A DNA stretch of 42,581 bases, taken from positions 1 to 42,581 of the IMG/VR virus record IMGVR_UViG_3300020195_000059. One strand, given 5' to 3'. The notes under the pieces were generated by a model that was not told the DNA's origin, did not search any database, and saw only the letters and a list, made by a program, of their open reading frames with translations. Positions 8,888 through 15,472 of this stretch are shown in pieces; position 1 is the stretch's first letter; every line of letters begins with the position of its first letter. The DNA comes from a virus. The position numbers and the translations under genes were made by a program.

Positions 8888-9201
8888 CGATTCTTGAGCA
8901 GGTTGAGGCGACTCTTCGAGAGTCGAGGAACCGAGCGATCCTACAAAGGGTGTCCGTCAACATCGCCAAGTTCTCCTACGTCGTCGAACGGGCCGAGCGG
9001 AACGCGGGAGAACTAGGCTGGACGGCCCACTTCTCCGCCGAGGCGGACGGGAAGACGGTCGGCGGGCTAAGGCTCGTCGTCGTCACGCCGGAGCCCCTCT
9101 CCTTCGACCGGGCCTACACTTGGCCCATGCTCTCGGTCTTTCCGTGGTGGGCCGAATACCGGCGCGAGAACGTCGTCGTCCGGGTCTCGTCGACGTCATA
9201 A
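8884..9201 (+). CDS. Small protein coupled to the MuF effector, 105 aa
   Basis: It starts at a TTG overlapping the MuF stop (TTGA), with GAGGAG at 8867-8872 as the ribosome site. The product is soluble, with a basic helical N-terminus ('TLRESRNRAILQRVSVNIAKF') and a beta-rich C-terminal half. No family is recognised. Its tight coupling to a multi-domain effector makes a chaperone or immunity role possible, by analogy with polymorphic toxins, but nothing in the sequence proves it. Confidence 0.55.
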   Translation: MTILEQVEATLRESRNRAILQRVSVNIAKFSYVVERAERNAGELGWTAHFSAEADGKTVGGLRLVVVTPEPLSFDRAYTWPMLSVFPWWAEYRRENVVVRVSSTS

Positions 9202-9216
9202 TCGAACGGATCGAAC

Positions 9217-9293
9217 GATCATCGAAGACACGAAACGTCGATCATCGAAGACACGAAACGTCGATCATCGAAGACACGAAACGTCGATCATCG
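9217..9293 (+). repeat. Three tandem 23-bp repeats containing GATCATCGA
   Basis: In the 140-bp gap between the small MuF partner and the protease, a 23-bp unit is repeated exactly three times (9217-9239, 9240-9262, 9263-9285), followed by a partial fourth copy. Each unit begins GATCATCGAA and ends ACGAAACGTC. The first nine bases are also the core of tandem repeats at 38823 and 41130. The unit is not palindromic, so this is iteron-like rather than an operator dyad. No promoter is evident in the gap. Confidence 0.9.
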
Positions 9294-9341
9294 TCGTCTC
9301 TTCATTCAGGTACTCTTCGACGCGAAAGTGGAAACTGGCTG

Positions 9342-10601
9342 ATGAAGCTATCATTCGAACAAATCCGGAACCTGCTTTACGAGGCTCTTCAGCCTCCTAC
9401 GCGGTCGTCGACGACTCCCTCCTGCTGGATTGAGAGCGTGTACGAGGACGACTTCGTCTACAACAAGGGCGGGAAGCTATTCCGAGCCCCGTATCAGATC
9501 GACGACGACTCGAAAGTCAAGCTAGGAGACCCGGTCGAGGTAAAGGCCGAGACGAAGTACGTCGCTGTCTTCTCGACCGAGCGGCTCTTCTCGGCCTTCA
9601 AGGAGAAGGCCAGTGACGGGACCGTCATCCGGCGCGGAAAGGTCTTCGAGAGCGGCGACTTTCCCGACAAGGACGTCAGCTTCGACGAGGCGGACCTCGA
9701 CCGAGCGGTCTCGACGTTCGCTCCGGTCGACAACGACCTCGAACACGCTTCGACGATCCTCGACGGTCATCTCGGGCGGTTGGAGAAGGTCTGGCGCAAG
9801 GGCGCGGAACTCTTCGGAGAGGTCCATCTACCGGCTTGGCTCGACGAAGCCATCGGGGACGAGAAGATCAAGGTCTCCCTCGCCTTCGACCGAGCGAAGA
9901 ACATCGTCGGGAACGGCCTCGTCCTGCGGCCTAGAATCGCGGACGCGGCGATAATGTCAGCCTTTTCGTCTTCTCTCCCGTCTCCAATCTCGAAGGGCCT
10001 CAAGCCCGAGGAAAAAAAGCCCATGAAACTAAAAGACGCGATCAAGCATCTCTTCGGGCTCGACACGGTTGACGACCTCGACGCGGAAGTAACGCTTCCC
10101 GGCGAGGGAACTCCTCCGGCTCCGAGCCCTGCGACCCCTGTAGCCGACGCGACTCCCGCTCCGGCGGTCCCTGTCGCAGAGCCTACGGCCCCTGCCGCGT
10201 TCTCGCAGGAGAACGACGCCCGCCTTCAAGCCCTCGAATCCGAGATCGTGAAGACCAAAAGCTTCGCGTTCGCGGACGCGATGATCCTCGGGAAGAAGGC
10301 GGTCCCGGCCCAGCGCGATTCCATCGCCCTTATGTTCGCTCAGGCGGTCAAGATGGACGCGGGAACCGGCTCGGTCTTCTCGGCGACCAAGGGAGTGGTC
10401 GAGGGTAAATCGGTAGAGGGTCTTCGGGCCTACTTCGCGGCGGCTCCGACTCATTCCCTAGTAGGCGAATCCTTCACCGACGAGGCGGTCCTGCTCTTCG
10501 GAAACAATGCGCGTTCCACGATGGAGGGCGATAAGAAAAACAACCTTCTCGCCCTCTCGGCCCTCGGGCGCAAGGCTCTGGAGGCCAACGCGAAGAACTA
10601 G
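9342..10601 (+). CDS. Capsid maturation protease with C-terminal scaffold region (Mu I-like)
   Basis: I set the start at ATG 9342 (MKLSFEQIRNLL), since the in-frame extension upstream runs through the 23-bp repeats and is arginine-rich. Residues 20-60 ('WIESVYEDDFVYNKGGKLFR') are typical of phage prohead proteases. The protease core runs about 100-205 with candidate catalytic H135 (DLEHAST) and S179 (KVSLAFD), in the order of the Mu I/herpesvirus-type serine proteases. Residues ~240-290 are a Pro/Ala linker and the rest is helical, consistent with a fused scaffold. It would drive prohead assembly and be cleaved out before packaging. Its place between MuF and the capsid gene fits. Confidence 0.75.
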   Translation: MKLSFEQIRNLLYEALQPPTRSSTTPSCWIESVYEDDFVYNKGGKLFRAPYQIDDDSKVKLGDPVEVKAETKYVAVFSTERLFSAFKEKASDGTVIRRGKVFESGDFPDKDVSFDEADLDRAVSTFAPVDNDLEHASTILDGHLGRLEKVWRKGAELFGEVHLPAWLDEAIGDEKIKVSLAFDRAKNIVGNGLVLRPRIADAAIMSAFSSSLPSPISKGLKPEEKKPMKLKDAIKHLFGLDTVDDLDAEVTLPGEGTPPAPSPATPVADATPAPAVPVAEPTAPAAFSQENDARLQALESEIVKTKSFAFADAMILGKKAVPAQRDSIALMFAQAVKMDAGTGSVFSATKGVVEGKSVEGLRAYFAAAPTHSLVGESFTDEAVLLFGNNARSTMEGDKKNNLLALSALGRKALEANAKN

Positions 10602-10614
10602 GACGAACGCGGTC

Positions 10615-10632
10615 GGAGCCCTTGCGGGTTCC
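10615..10632 (+). terminator. Hairpin between the protease and decoration genes
   Basis: GGAGCCC (10615-10621) pairs with GGGTTCC (10626-10632) around a TTGC loop, allowing one G-U pair. There is no T-run after it, so it may be an RNA-processing or partial-termination hairpin rather than a full terminator. Confidence 0.35.
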
Positions 10633-10675
10633 GGCTTCGTCGACCCCGGTCATCCATAAGACGGAGTAAACGAAA

Positions 10676-11797
10676 ATGCCACTCAACGAACAAACCTACT
10701 ACAACCTCGCGAAGCTCACTCCGCTCATTCTGGCGGATCGGGCATTCACGCTTGCTCGACGCTTTCAGGCATCCTCGACGTTTCTTAAGGGTTCGCCTCT
10801 CGGCTTAACTACGACCGGGGTCTCCGCCGTCCAGACGCTTACCGTTACGGGTACGCCGACCGGCGGAACCTTCCGGCTCTCTTTCCGTGGAATCAAGACG
10901 GCGGCTATCGCCTACAACGCGGCGGCGGCTACCGTTCAGGCGGCTCTCGAAGCGATTGTTTCGGTCGGGGCCGGGAACATCGTCGGCTCCGGCGGAGCCC
11001 TGCCGGGAACGGCGGTTATTCTGACGTTCGCGGGAACTCTCGCGTTGGGTCCTCAGCCCTTGGTCGTCTTCGAGACGGCGGACAACCTGTTCACAGGTGG
11101 GACGCTTCCGACGGGTTCGGTCGCTTCGACCACGGTCGGTATCGCGGCTGGTGCGCTGAAGGCGTGGAACGGAGCCCTACTCGCCAACCCGACGACGGGT
11201 CCGGCGGTTACGGCGGAGGCCGGCGGAACGAACGCGGTCGGCCTGTACCTCGCTCAAATGGCATGGATTACCGGTAACGGCGAGACTCTTCCGAGTCTTC
11301 CCGTCGCGGTCGTCGTCGCGAATGCCCCCATCAACCGTATTCGGTTCGCGGCTATCTCCGCAGGAAATACGCCAGCGGGCGCGACCGGTATTCGGTACTA
11401 CGTCAACGGGGCTATGGTTCGGGATGTCGCGGTTACGACCGGGATCGCTCAGACCGACGTCGACGCCATGCCGACGACCGGTGTAACGCCGAAGGGTCCG
11501 CAGACCGAGAACACGGCTTGGACGGCTTCGGACGGCTCTCACGTCCTTCGCGGATTCGCTCTTCTCGACATTACGACGGACGTCGAAGGCCGCGTGACGT
11601 TCTCGTCCGGGGACTCGACGGGTAACGATCAATCCGCGACTTTGGCGGACGCCCCGTACTTCGTCGAAGGCATCTTCCGCATGGGCGACCTTGCGGGGAT
11701 CACGGCCGCGAACGGGCCTCAACTCAGCCGCTTCGGACGCTTCTTGTCCGGGGCCTACACCGACTCGGAGGGTATCTACCGCCTCGGCCTCCTCTAA
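10676..11797 (+). CDS. Capsid decoration / head fibre-like protein with inserted beta domain
   Basis: A 373-residue protein just before the major capsid gene, the usual place of a decoration protein. The N-terminus (TYYNLAKLTPLILADRAFTLARRF) is helical. Residues ~50-160 are a beta domain, 'VQTLTVTGTPTGGTFRLSF...AYNAAAATVQAALEAI...VGSGGALPG', of a type that recurs in phage structural proteins; a close copy lies in the tail tube gene. The C-terminal part (200-373) is beta-rich and ends in 'RFLSGAYTDSEGIYRLGLL'. It has no catalytic motif. It probably sits on the capsid surface; decoration versus a minor capsid role cannot be told apart from sequence alone. Confidence 0.6.
   Translation: MPLNEQTYYNLAKLTPLILADRAFTLARRFQASSTFLKGSPLGLTTTGVSAVQTLTVTGTPTGGTFRLSFRGIKTAAIAYNAAAATVQAALEAIVSVGAGNIVGSGGALPGTAVILTFAGTLALGPQPLVVFETADNLFTGGTLPTGSVASTTVGIAAGALKAWNGALLANPTTGPAVTAEAGGTNAVGLYLAQMAWITGNGETLPSLPVAVVVANAPINRIRFAAISAGNTPAGATGIRYYVNGAMVRDVAVTTGIAQTDVDAMPTTGVTPKGPQTENTAWTASDGSHVLRGFALLDITTDVEGRVTFSSGDSTGNDQSATLADAPYFVEGIFRMGDLAGITAANGPQLSRFGRFLSGAYTDSEGIYRLGLL
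10965..11007 (+). repeat. 43-bp direct repeat, copy 1
   Basis: These 43 bases are identical to 16631-16673 in the tail tube gene. Both copies encode the same 'GAGNIVGSGGALPG' segment in the same reading frame, within homologous beta domains. Identity at silent positions exceeds that in the flanking parts of the domain, suggesting recent exchange or gene conversion. Confidence 0.9.
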
Positions 11798-11828
11798 GGA
11801 GCAGACCGAAAAGGGAGGAGCGAAAACA

Positions 11829-12845
11829 ATGAGCAACTTCGTCTATCCAACAGCGGCAGACCTTCGAGACATCGAACAGGTCAAGGCCCCTCTTCTCACG
11901 ATGACCGATCCTATCTTCGAGATCATGCCGATCCGAAATACGGAAAACTTCATCGTCATGTGGGAGCAGAAGGACAACTTCACCGGCCTTCAGGGACTTC
12001 GCGGTCTCGACGGCCAGCCCGCCCGCGTTAACGCGGTCGGCGAGAAGCGGTTCCAGATGACTCCCGGAGTCTACGGAGAGTTCTCCGCTATCACCGAAGA
12101 GGAACTGACAATTCGGCGACAGATGGGTTCGTGGGCTACGCCCATCGACCTTTCCGACATTGTGGTGGAGCGGCAGGATCAGCTACTCGGACGTCGAATC
12201 GACCGGATTCGACAGATCGGTTGGACCGTCCTTCAGGGTAGCTTCGCCGTCTCCGGTCTTCAGGGGATCGTCCACGCGGACGCCTTCCCGGTTACCCGGT
12301 ACACGGCGGGAGTCACTTGGGCGACCCGAGCGACCGCGACTCCGCTTCAGAACTTCCGCGACGTCCAACTCTTCGAGGAGGGCCGTTCGGCTTCGTTCGG
12401 TTCGGAGGCTAAGGCCTTTATGAACCGTCGGACCGCGAACGATATGGTCGCGAACCTCAACACCAACGACCTCGCAGGTCGTCGGACGTCGGGGCTCAAT
12501 AGCGTTCTTACGGTAGACGAGATCAACCGGGTTATGCTCGGGGAAGGTCTGCCGCAGGTCCGTATCCATAACGACGGCTACTTCACGGACGCCGGAACGT
12601 GGACGCCTCTCATCCCGAACAATCGGGTAATCGTGGTCGGCCACCGTCCGAACGGTACGATCATGGAATACCAGATGGTCCGGAACGCTACGAACCCGAA
12701 CATGGAGCCCGGAGCGTATACCCGAGTCTGGGACTCGGCAGAAGTCGACGCCGGTCGACCGCCTCGCCGGATCGAACTCCACGACGGACACAACGGCGGC
12801 CCGGCCCTCTTCTTCCCGGGCGATATCGTCAATATGACGGTCTAA
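11829..12845 (+). CDS. Major capsid protein (phage capsid protein E-like)
   Basis: 338 residues from ATG 11829, with GGGAGGAG upstream; the longer in-frame start at 11691 is within the preceding gene. Typical features: 'LLTMTDPIFEIMPIRNTENFIVMWEQKDNFTGLQGLRGLDG' near the N-terminus, then 'MTPGVYGEFSAITEEELT', and a C-terminal 'PNNRVIVVGHRPNGTIMEYQMVRN' beta segment. These match the HK97-fold family E of capsid proteins. It is followed by a strong hairpin, as is common after highly expressed capsid genes. Confidence 0.8.
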   Translation: MSNFVYPTAADLRDIEQVKAPLLTMTDPIFEIMPIRNTENFIVMWEQKDNFTGLQGLRGLDGQPARVNAVGEKRFQMTPGVYGEFSAITEEELTIRRQMGSWATPIDLSDIVVERQDQLLGRRIDRIRQIGWTVLQGSFAVSGLQGIVHADAFPVTRYTAGVTWATRATATPLQNFRDVQLFEEGRSASFGSEAKAFMNRRTANDMVANLNTNDLAGRRTSGLNSVLTVDEINRVMLGEGLPQVRIHNDGYFTDAGTWTPLIPNNRVIVVGHRPNGTIMEYQMVRNATNPNMEPGAYTRVWDSAEVDAGRPPRRIELHDGHNGGPALFFPGDIVNMTV

Positions 12846-12856
12846 GCCCTCGACCC

Positions 12857-12889
12857 GAGGCGGGGAGCCCTCGCAGGACTCCCCGCCTC
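12857..12889 (+). terminator. Strong GC hairpin after the capsid gene
   Basis: A perfect 11-bp stem, GAGGCGGGGAG (12857-12867) with CTCCCCGCCTC (12879-12889), and an 11-nt loop. It lacks a long T-run, so it may act as a partial terminator or an RNA-stabilising 3' end that raises capsid mRNA levels over the downstream genes. Confidence 0.6.
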
Positions 12890-12914
12890 CAAACCTAGTG
12901 GGGACCCAATATTC

Positions 12915-13409
12915 ATGAATGACACTTTTATCGTAGAAGTCGACGGCCTCGGATTCGTCGGAGGATGCGCTCGTAAGGGCGAGACCGTCACTCGGGAGCA
13001 GATCGGGACGGAGAACGTCGACCGCCTCCTCCTTCAGGCGGCTATCTCGCGAACTATTTGGGTGAACGAGACCGTTACTCCCGTAGCAACGACCCCGGAG
13101 ACAACTCCGGAGCCGGAGAAGGCGGCGGCCCGAATCGCGGTCGGTCTCGTCTGTGACTTCGAGCTATCCGAAGATGAACTCGCATGGGTCGCGGACGTAA
13201 AGGCCGGGGTCATCCCGATTCCGTTCGACCGCGATAAGGTCGAGGGCCTGACCGTCAAGGAGATCATCGCCCGAATCGAAGGACTCGGCGGTACGCCTCC
13301 TGCCAAGGCGAAGCCCTCCAAGGCGGACGCGGTCGACGCTCTCGAAGCGGCGATTGGCGAAGTCTTCACGGCTTGGGAAGTCGCGGAGATCGACGACGAC
13401 GAGGCCTAG
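12915..13409 (+). CDS. Hypothetical head-region protein, 164 aa
   Basis: The start is ATG 12915. The N-terminal 60 residues are a small beta domain ('DTFIVEVDGLGFVGGCARKGETVTREQIG') like phage head-region proteins that follow the capsid gene. A Thr/Pro linker follows, then an acidic helical C-terminal half. The position suggests a minor head or head-completion role. No specific family is recognised. Confidence 0.55.
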   Translation: MNDTFIVEVDGLGFVGGCARKGETVTREQIGTENVDRLLLQAAISRTIWVNETVTPVATTPETTPEPEKAAARIAVGLVCDFELSEDELAWVADVKAGVIPIPFDRDKVEGLTVKEIIARIEGLGGTPPAKAKPSKADAVDALEAAIGEVFTAWEVAEIDDDEA

Positions 13410-13475
13410 CCTAACTCTCGCCCATACAGGCAAACAACGGGCCTCTCCGGTGCAAGTCGGCGGGGTCCGTCGTCC

Positions 13476-13486
13476 TATAATCTGAT
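13476..13486 (+). promoter_or_regulatory. Possible -10 element next to a start codon
   Basis: TATAAT at 13476-13481 ends five bases before the ATG at 13487. The string CCTATAATC also occurs before ATG 34094. No good -35 box is seen here, and the 14-bp operator found at other promoters is absent, so this is only a candidate. Confidence 0.3.
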
Positions 13487-13879
13487 ATGGCATCGACTTA
13501 CAACTCCTCGAACCCTTCGACTCCGAACGACAAGGCCCGGCTGCTGCTCGGAGATACCGGGGTCGACGGTAGCGTCTTCCTGCTCACCGACGAGGAGATC
13601 GCGGCCTTCGTCGGCTCTCTACCCTTTAACGAAGGGGTCGCCCAGCTTGCGATGGGCCTCGCGACCCGGTTCGCTCAGTATCCGGACGAGACGACGACGC
13701 CCGGCGGAACCAAGACGAAATGGTCGGAGCGGATCGCGACTTGGAAGGCCCTCGCGAAGGACCTTCGCGAGTCTCCCGACGCCATCGCCCTCGGCGGAAC
13801 GCGACGGCGAATGGGCTACCTCGGGAATCTGTCTCACCCGGCGGAGCCCTCGACCGGAGTGAGGGGACTTAGACCATGA
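13487..13879 (+). CDS. Head-tail connector (adaptor) protein
   Basis: A 130-residue helical protein. 'NDKARLLLGDTG...FLLTDEEIAAFV...NEGVAQLAMGLATRFAQYPDE' is the pattern of small phage head-tail adaptors (gp6/gp15-like), which bind under the portal. It follows the capsid gene as expected and overlaps the next gene by 4 nt. Confidence 0.6.
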   Translation: MASTYNSSNPSTPNDKARLLLGDTGVDGSVFLLTDEEIAAFVGSLPFNEGVAQLAMGLATRFAQYPDETTTPGGTKTKWSERIATWKALAKDLRESPDAIALGGTRRRMGYLGNLSHPAEPSTGVRGLRP

Positions 13880-14478
13880 TTCTCCCTCTTGGAGTAAAGA
13901 CGATCCAGCATCCGAAGGCGATGGGGAACGCTCGGACGGCGGCTCGGGGCTTCATGGTCCCGATATTCCGCCCTAGCGTAGGCCCCGACGTCGTCACGGA
14001 CGGCTCGGCGGCGACCGACTACGGGCCGGAACGGTACGCTCCCGGGGCCGCCCACGTCGTCGACGAACTTACGCTCGACGGGATCGTCGCCTTCGGTCGC
14101 CTCGAAGCCCTCGGCGCGGACGGGGCCTCGCAGGACGTCCGGCTCACGAACAAGGAGGCCTACCGCCTCTACTGGCTCCCGGCTTCCTACTCCGGCTCCC
14201 GGACCGACCACTCCTCGAACCCGATCAACCTCGGCGCGGAGATCAACCCGTCGGCTCCGCAAGAGGTCGAACGGCTCCACGCGAATACGCGGGTCTGGAT
14301 CGTCCTCGACTCGGCCTACGTCCCGGGGAAGTCCGACCTATCCGCCCTAAATGGCGCGGTCGCGACCGAGTTCGTCGTCCTCGACGTCTTCAACGACGCG
14401 ACCGGCGACCTCGTCGAGTTCGGCGCGACCGTCGTCCGGAGCGAAGGCTCTACCCGAATGGTGGTGTCGATAATATGA
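13876..14478 (+). CDS. Putative head-closure protein
   Basis: 200 residues, ATGA-coupled to the adaptor gene. It is mixed alpha/beta with a beta-rich C-terminus ending 'GATVVRSEGSTRMVVSII'. Between an adaptor and a tail-terminator gene the expected function is head closure (stopper). This is assigned from gene order only. Confidence 0.45.
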   Translation: MILPLGVKTIQHPKAMGNARTAARGFMVPIFRPSVGPDVVTDGSAATDYGPERYAPGAAHVVDELTLDGIVAFGRLEALGADGASQDVRLTNKEAYRLYWLPASYSGSRTDHSSNPINLGAEINPSAPQEVERLHANTRVWIVLDSAYVPGKSDLSALNGAVATEFVVLDVFNDATGDLVEFGATVVRSEGSTRMVVSII

Positions 14479-14951
14479 AGGAACTCGCGGTAGTCGAACG
14501 ATACATTTGGGGGTTCTTGCGAGGTTGGGCGACGACGTACGACTGGGAGGCCCAGATCGCTCCCTTCGACGTCCCGGCGGCGGACGTTAACAACTTTTCC
14601 CCGACACCGACACCGATCCTCTACTTCCGTCTCGTCGCGACCAACGACAACCACGCTATCGGGCCGGGTCCGAGGCTCCTATCGTGGGCCGACTACGAGA
14701 TCGGGGTCTTTCATCGTGGGAACTCATTCGGGGCTCTTCTACCTACGGGCAATACGACAGTCGCCCTCCTGACCGTCCTCGGGCAGATCGAAGACGCCTT
14801 CCAGAACTACACCCCTCCGATTACGGCGGCGGGCGGGACCATCTACTCCTCCGAGCGGGTAGGGGCCGTCCGCGTCCCTGAGCGCGGCCCGGACGGGCTC
14901 GTCTACAAGCGGGACGGGGGAATCTATCGATTCCACGTCGAGGCGGCCTAA
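14475..14951 (+). CDS. Putative tail terminator / tail completion protein
   Basis: 158 residues. 'VERYIWGFLRGW' at the N-terminus and a long alpha/beta body with 'ADYEIGVFHRGNS...TVALLTVLGQIEDAF' resemble tail terminators that cap the tail tube and join it to the head. Gene order (head closure, this, gp10-like) agrees. It overlaps both neighbours or nearly so. Confidence 0.5.
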   Translation: MKELAVVERYIWGFLRGWATTYDWEAQIAPFDVPAADVNNFSPTPTPILYFRLVATNDNHAIGPGPRLLSWADYEIGVFHRGNSFGALLPTGNTTVALLTVLGQIEDAFQNYTPPITAAGGTIYSSERVGAVRVPERGPDGLVYKRDGGIYRFHVEAA

Positions 14952-14953
14952 GC

Positions 14954-15472
14954 GTGGCAATGCGGACGGCTGTTACGGTCGAAAAGAACGAACTCCCGGC
15001 CCTCGCGAAGAAGGCGGCCCGCGAGATCGTCGACGCGGCGGCCCGCGAGATCGCGGGCGAGGTCCTGCAGCGGTCGATGGTTTACCTCGAACGGCAGGTC
15101 TACACCCGTCCGAATGTGCAGGTCACAGCCGACAAGATGGGGACCGTCGACGAACCGACCGGAGCCCTCGTCAACTCCGGCTACGTGCGGACGTTCACGG
15201 GAGAGCTTCCGGCAGGGGCTCCGGACGAAGCGGCGGCTATGTCGTCGGCTAGGGCGAAGAACGAAGACGTCGTCTTCGGTCAGGCCCCTCCCGGCCCGGT
15301 CCGGCTCGGTCAAGCACAGGTCCTTTTCGCCGTCGAATACGGCCTCTACGTCGAGATGGGGACGATCCTCGGCATGGTCGACCGGCCCTACCTGCGACCG
15401 GCGGCGGACGAGGTCCAACTTTTCGCCCGCGACTTCGTCGTCGCCAAGCTCCGGGAGGCGGGCTTTTCCTAA
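14954..15472 (+). CDS. HK97 gp10-like tail assembly protein
   Basis: 172 residues from GTG 14954; ATG 14960 is the alternative, but GTG is better spaced from GAGG at 14940. N-terminal helix 'LPALAKKAAREIVDAAAREIAGEVLQRS', then 'TGALVNSGYVR' and a C-terminal 'VEYGLYVEMGTILGMVDRPYLRPAADE', which is the signature of the HK97 gp10 family ('Y..yvE.GT..m..rPFl.pA'). This family acts at the head-tail joint or in tail completion. Confidence 0.7.
   Translation: MAMRTAVTVEKNELPALAKKAAREIVDAAAREIAGEVLQRSMVYLERQVYTRPNVQVTADKMGTVDEPTGALVNSGYVRTFTGELPAGAPDEAAAMSSARAKNEDVVFGQAPPGPVRLGQAQVLFAVEYGLYVEMGTILGMVDRPYLRPAADEVQLFARDFVVAKLREAGFS

Noticed and set aside
9217-9293. Possible CRISPR array
   Set aside because: The three 23-bp units abut with no spacers and there are no cas genes.
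9120-9341. Upstream start for the capsid protease
   Set aside because: The extension reads through the end of the previous gene and the 23-bp repeats and has no protease-like sequence.
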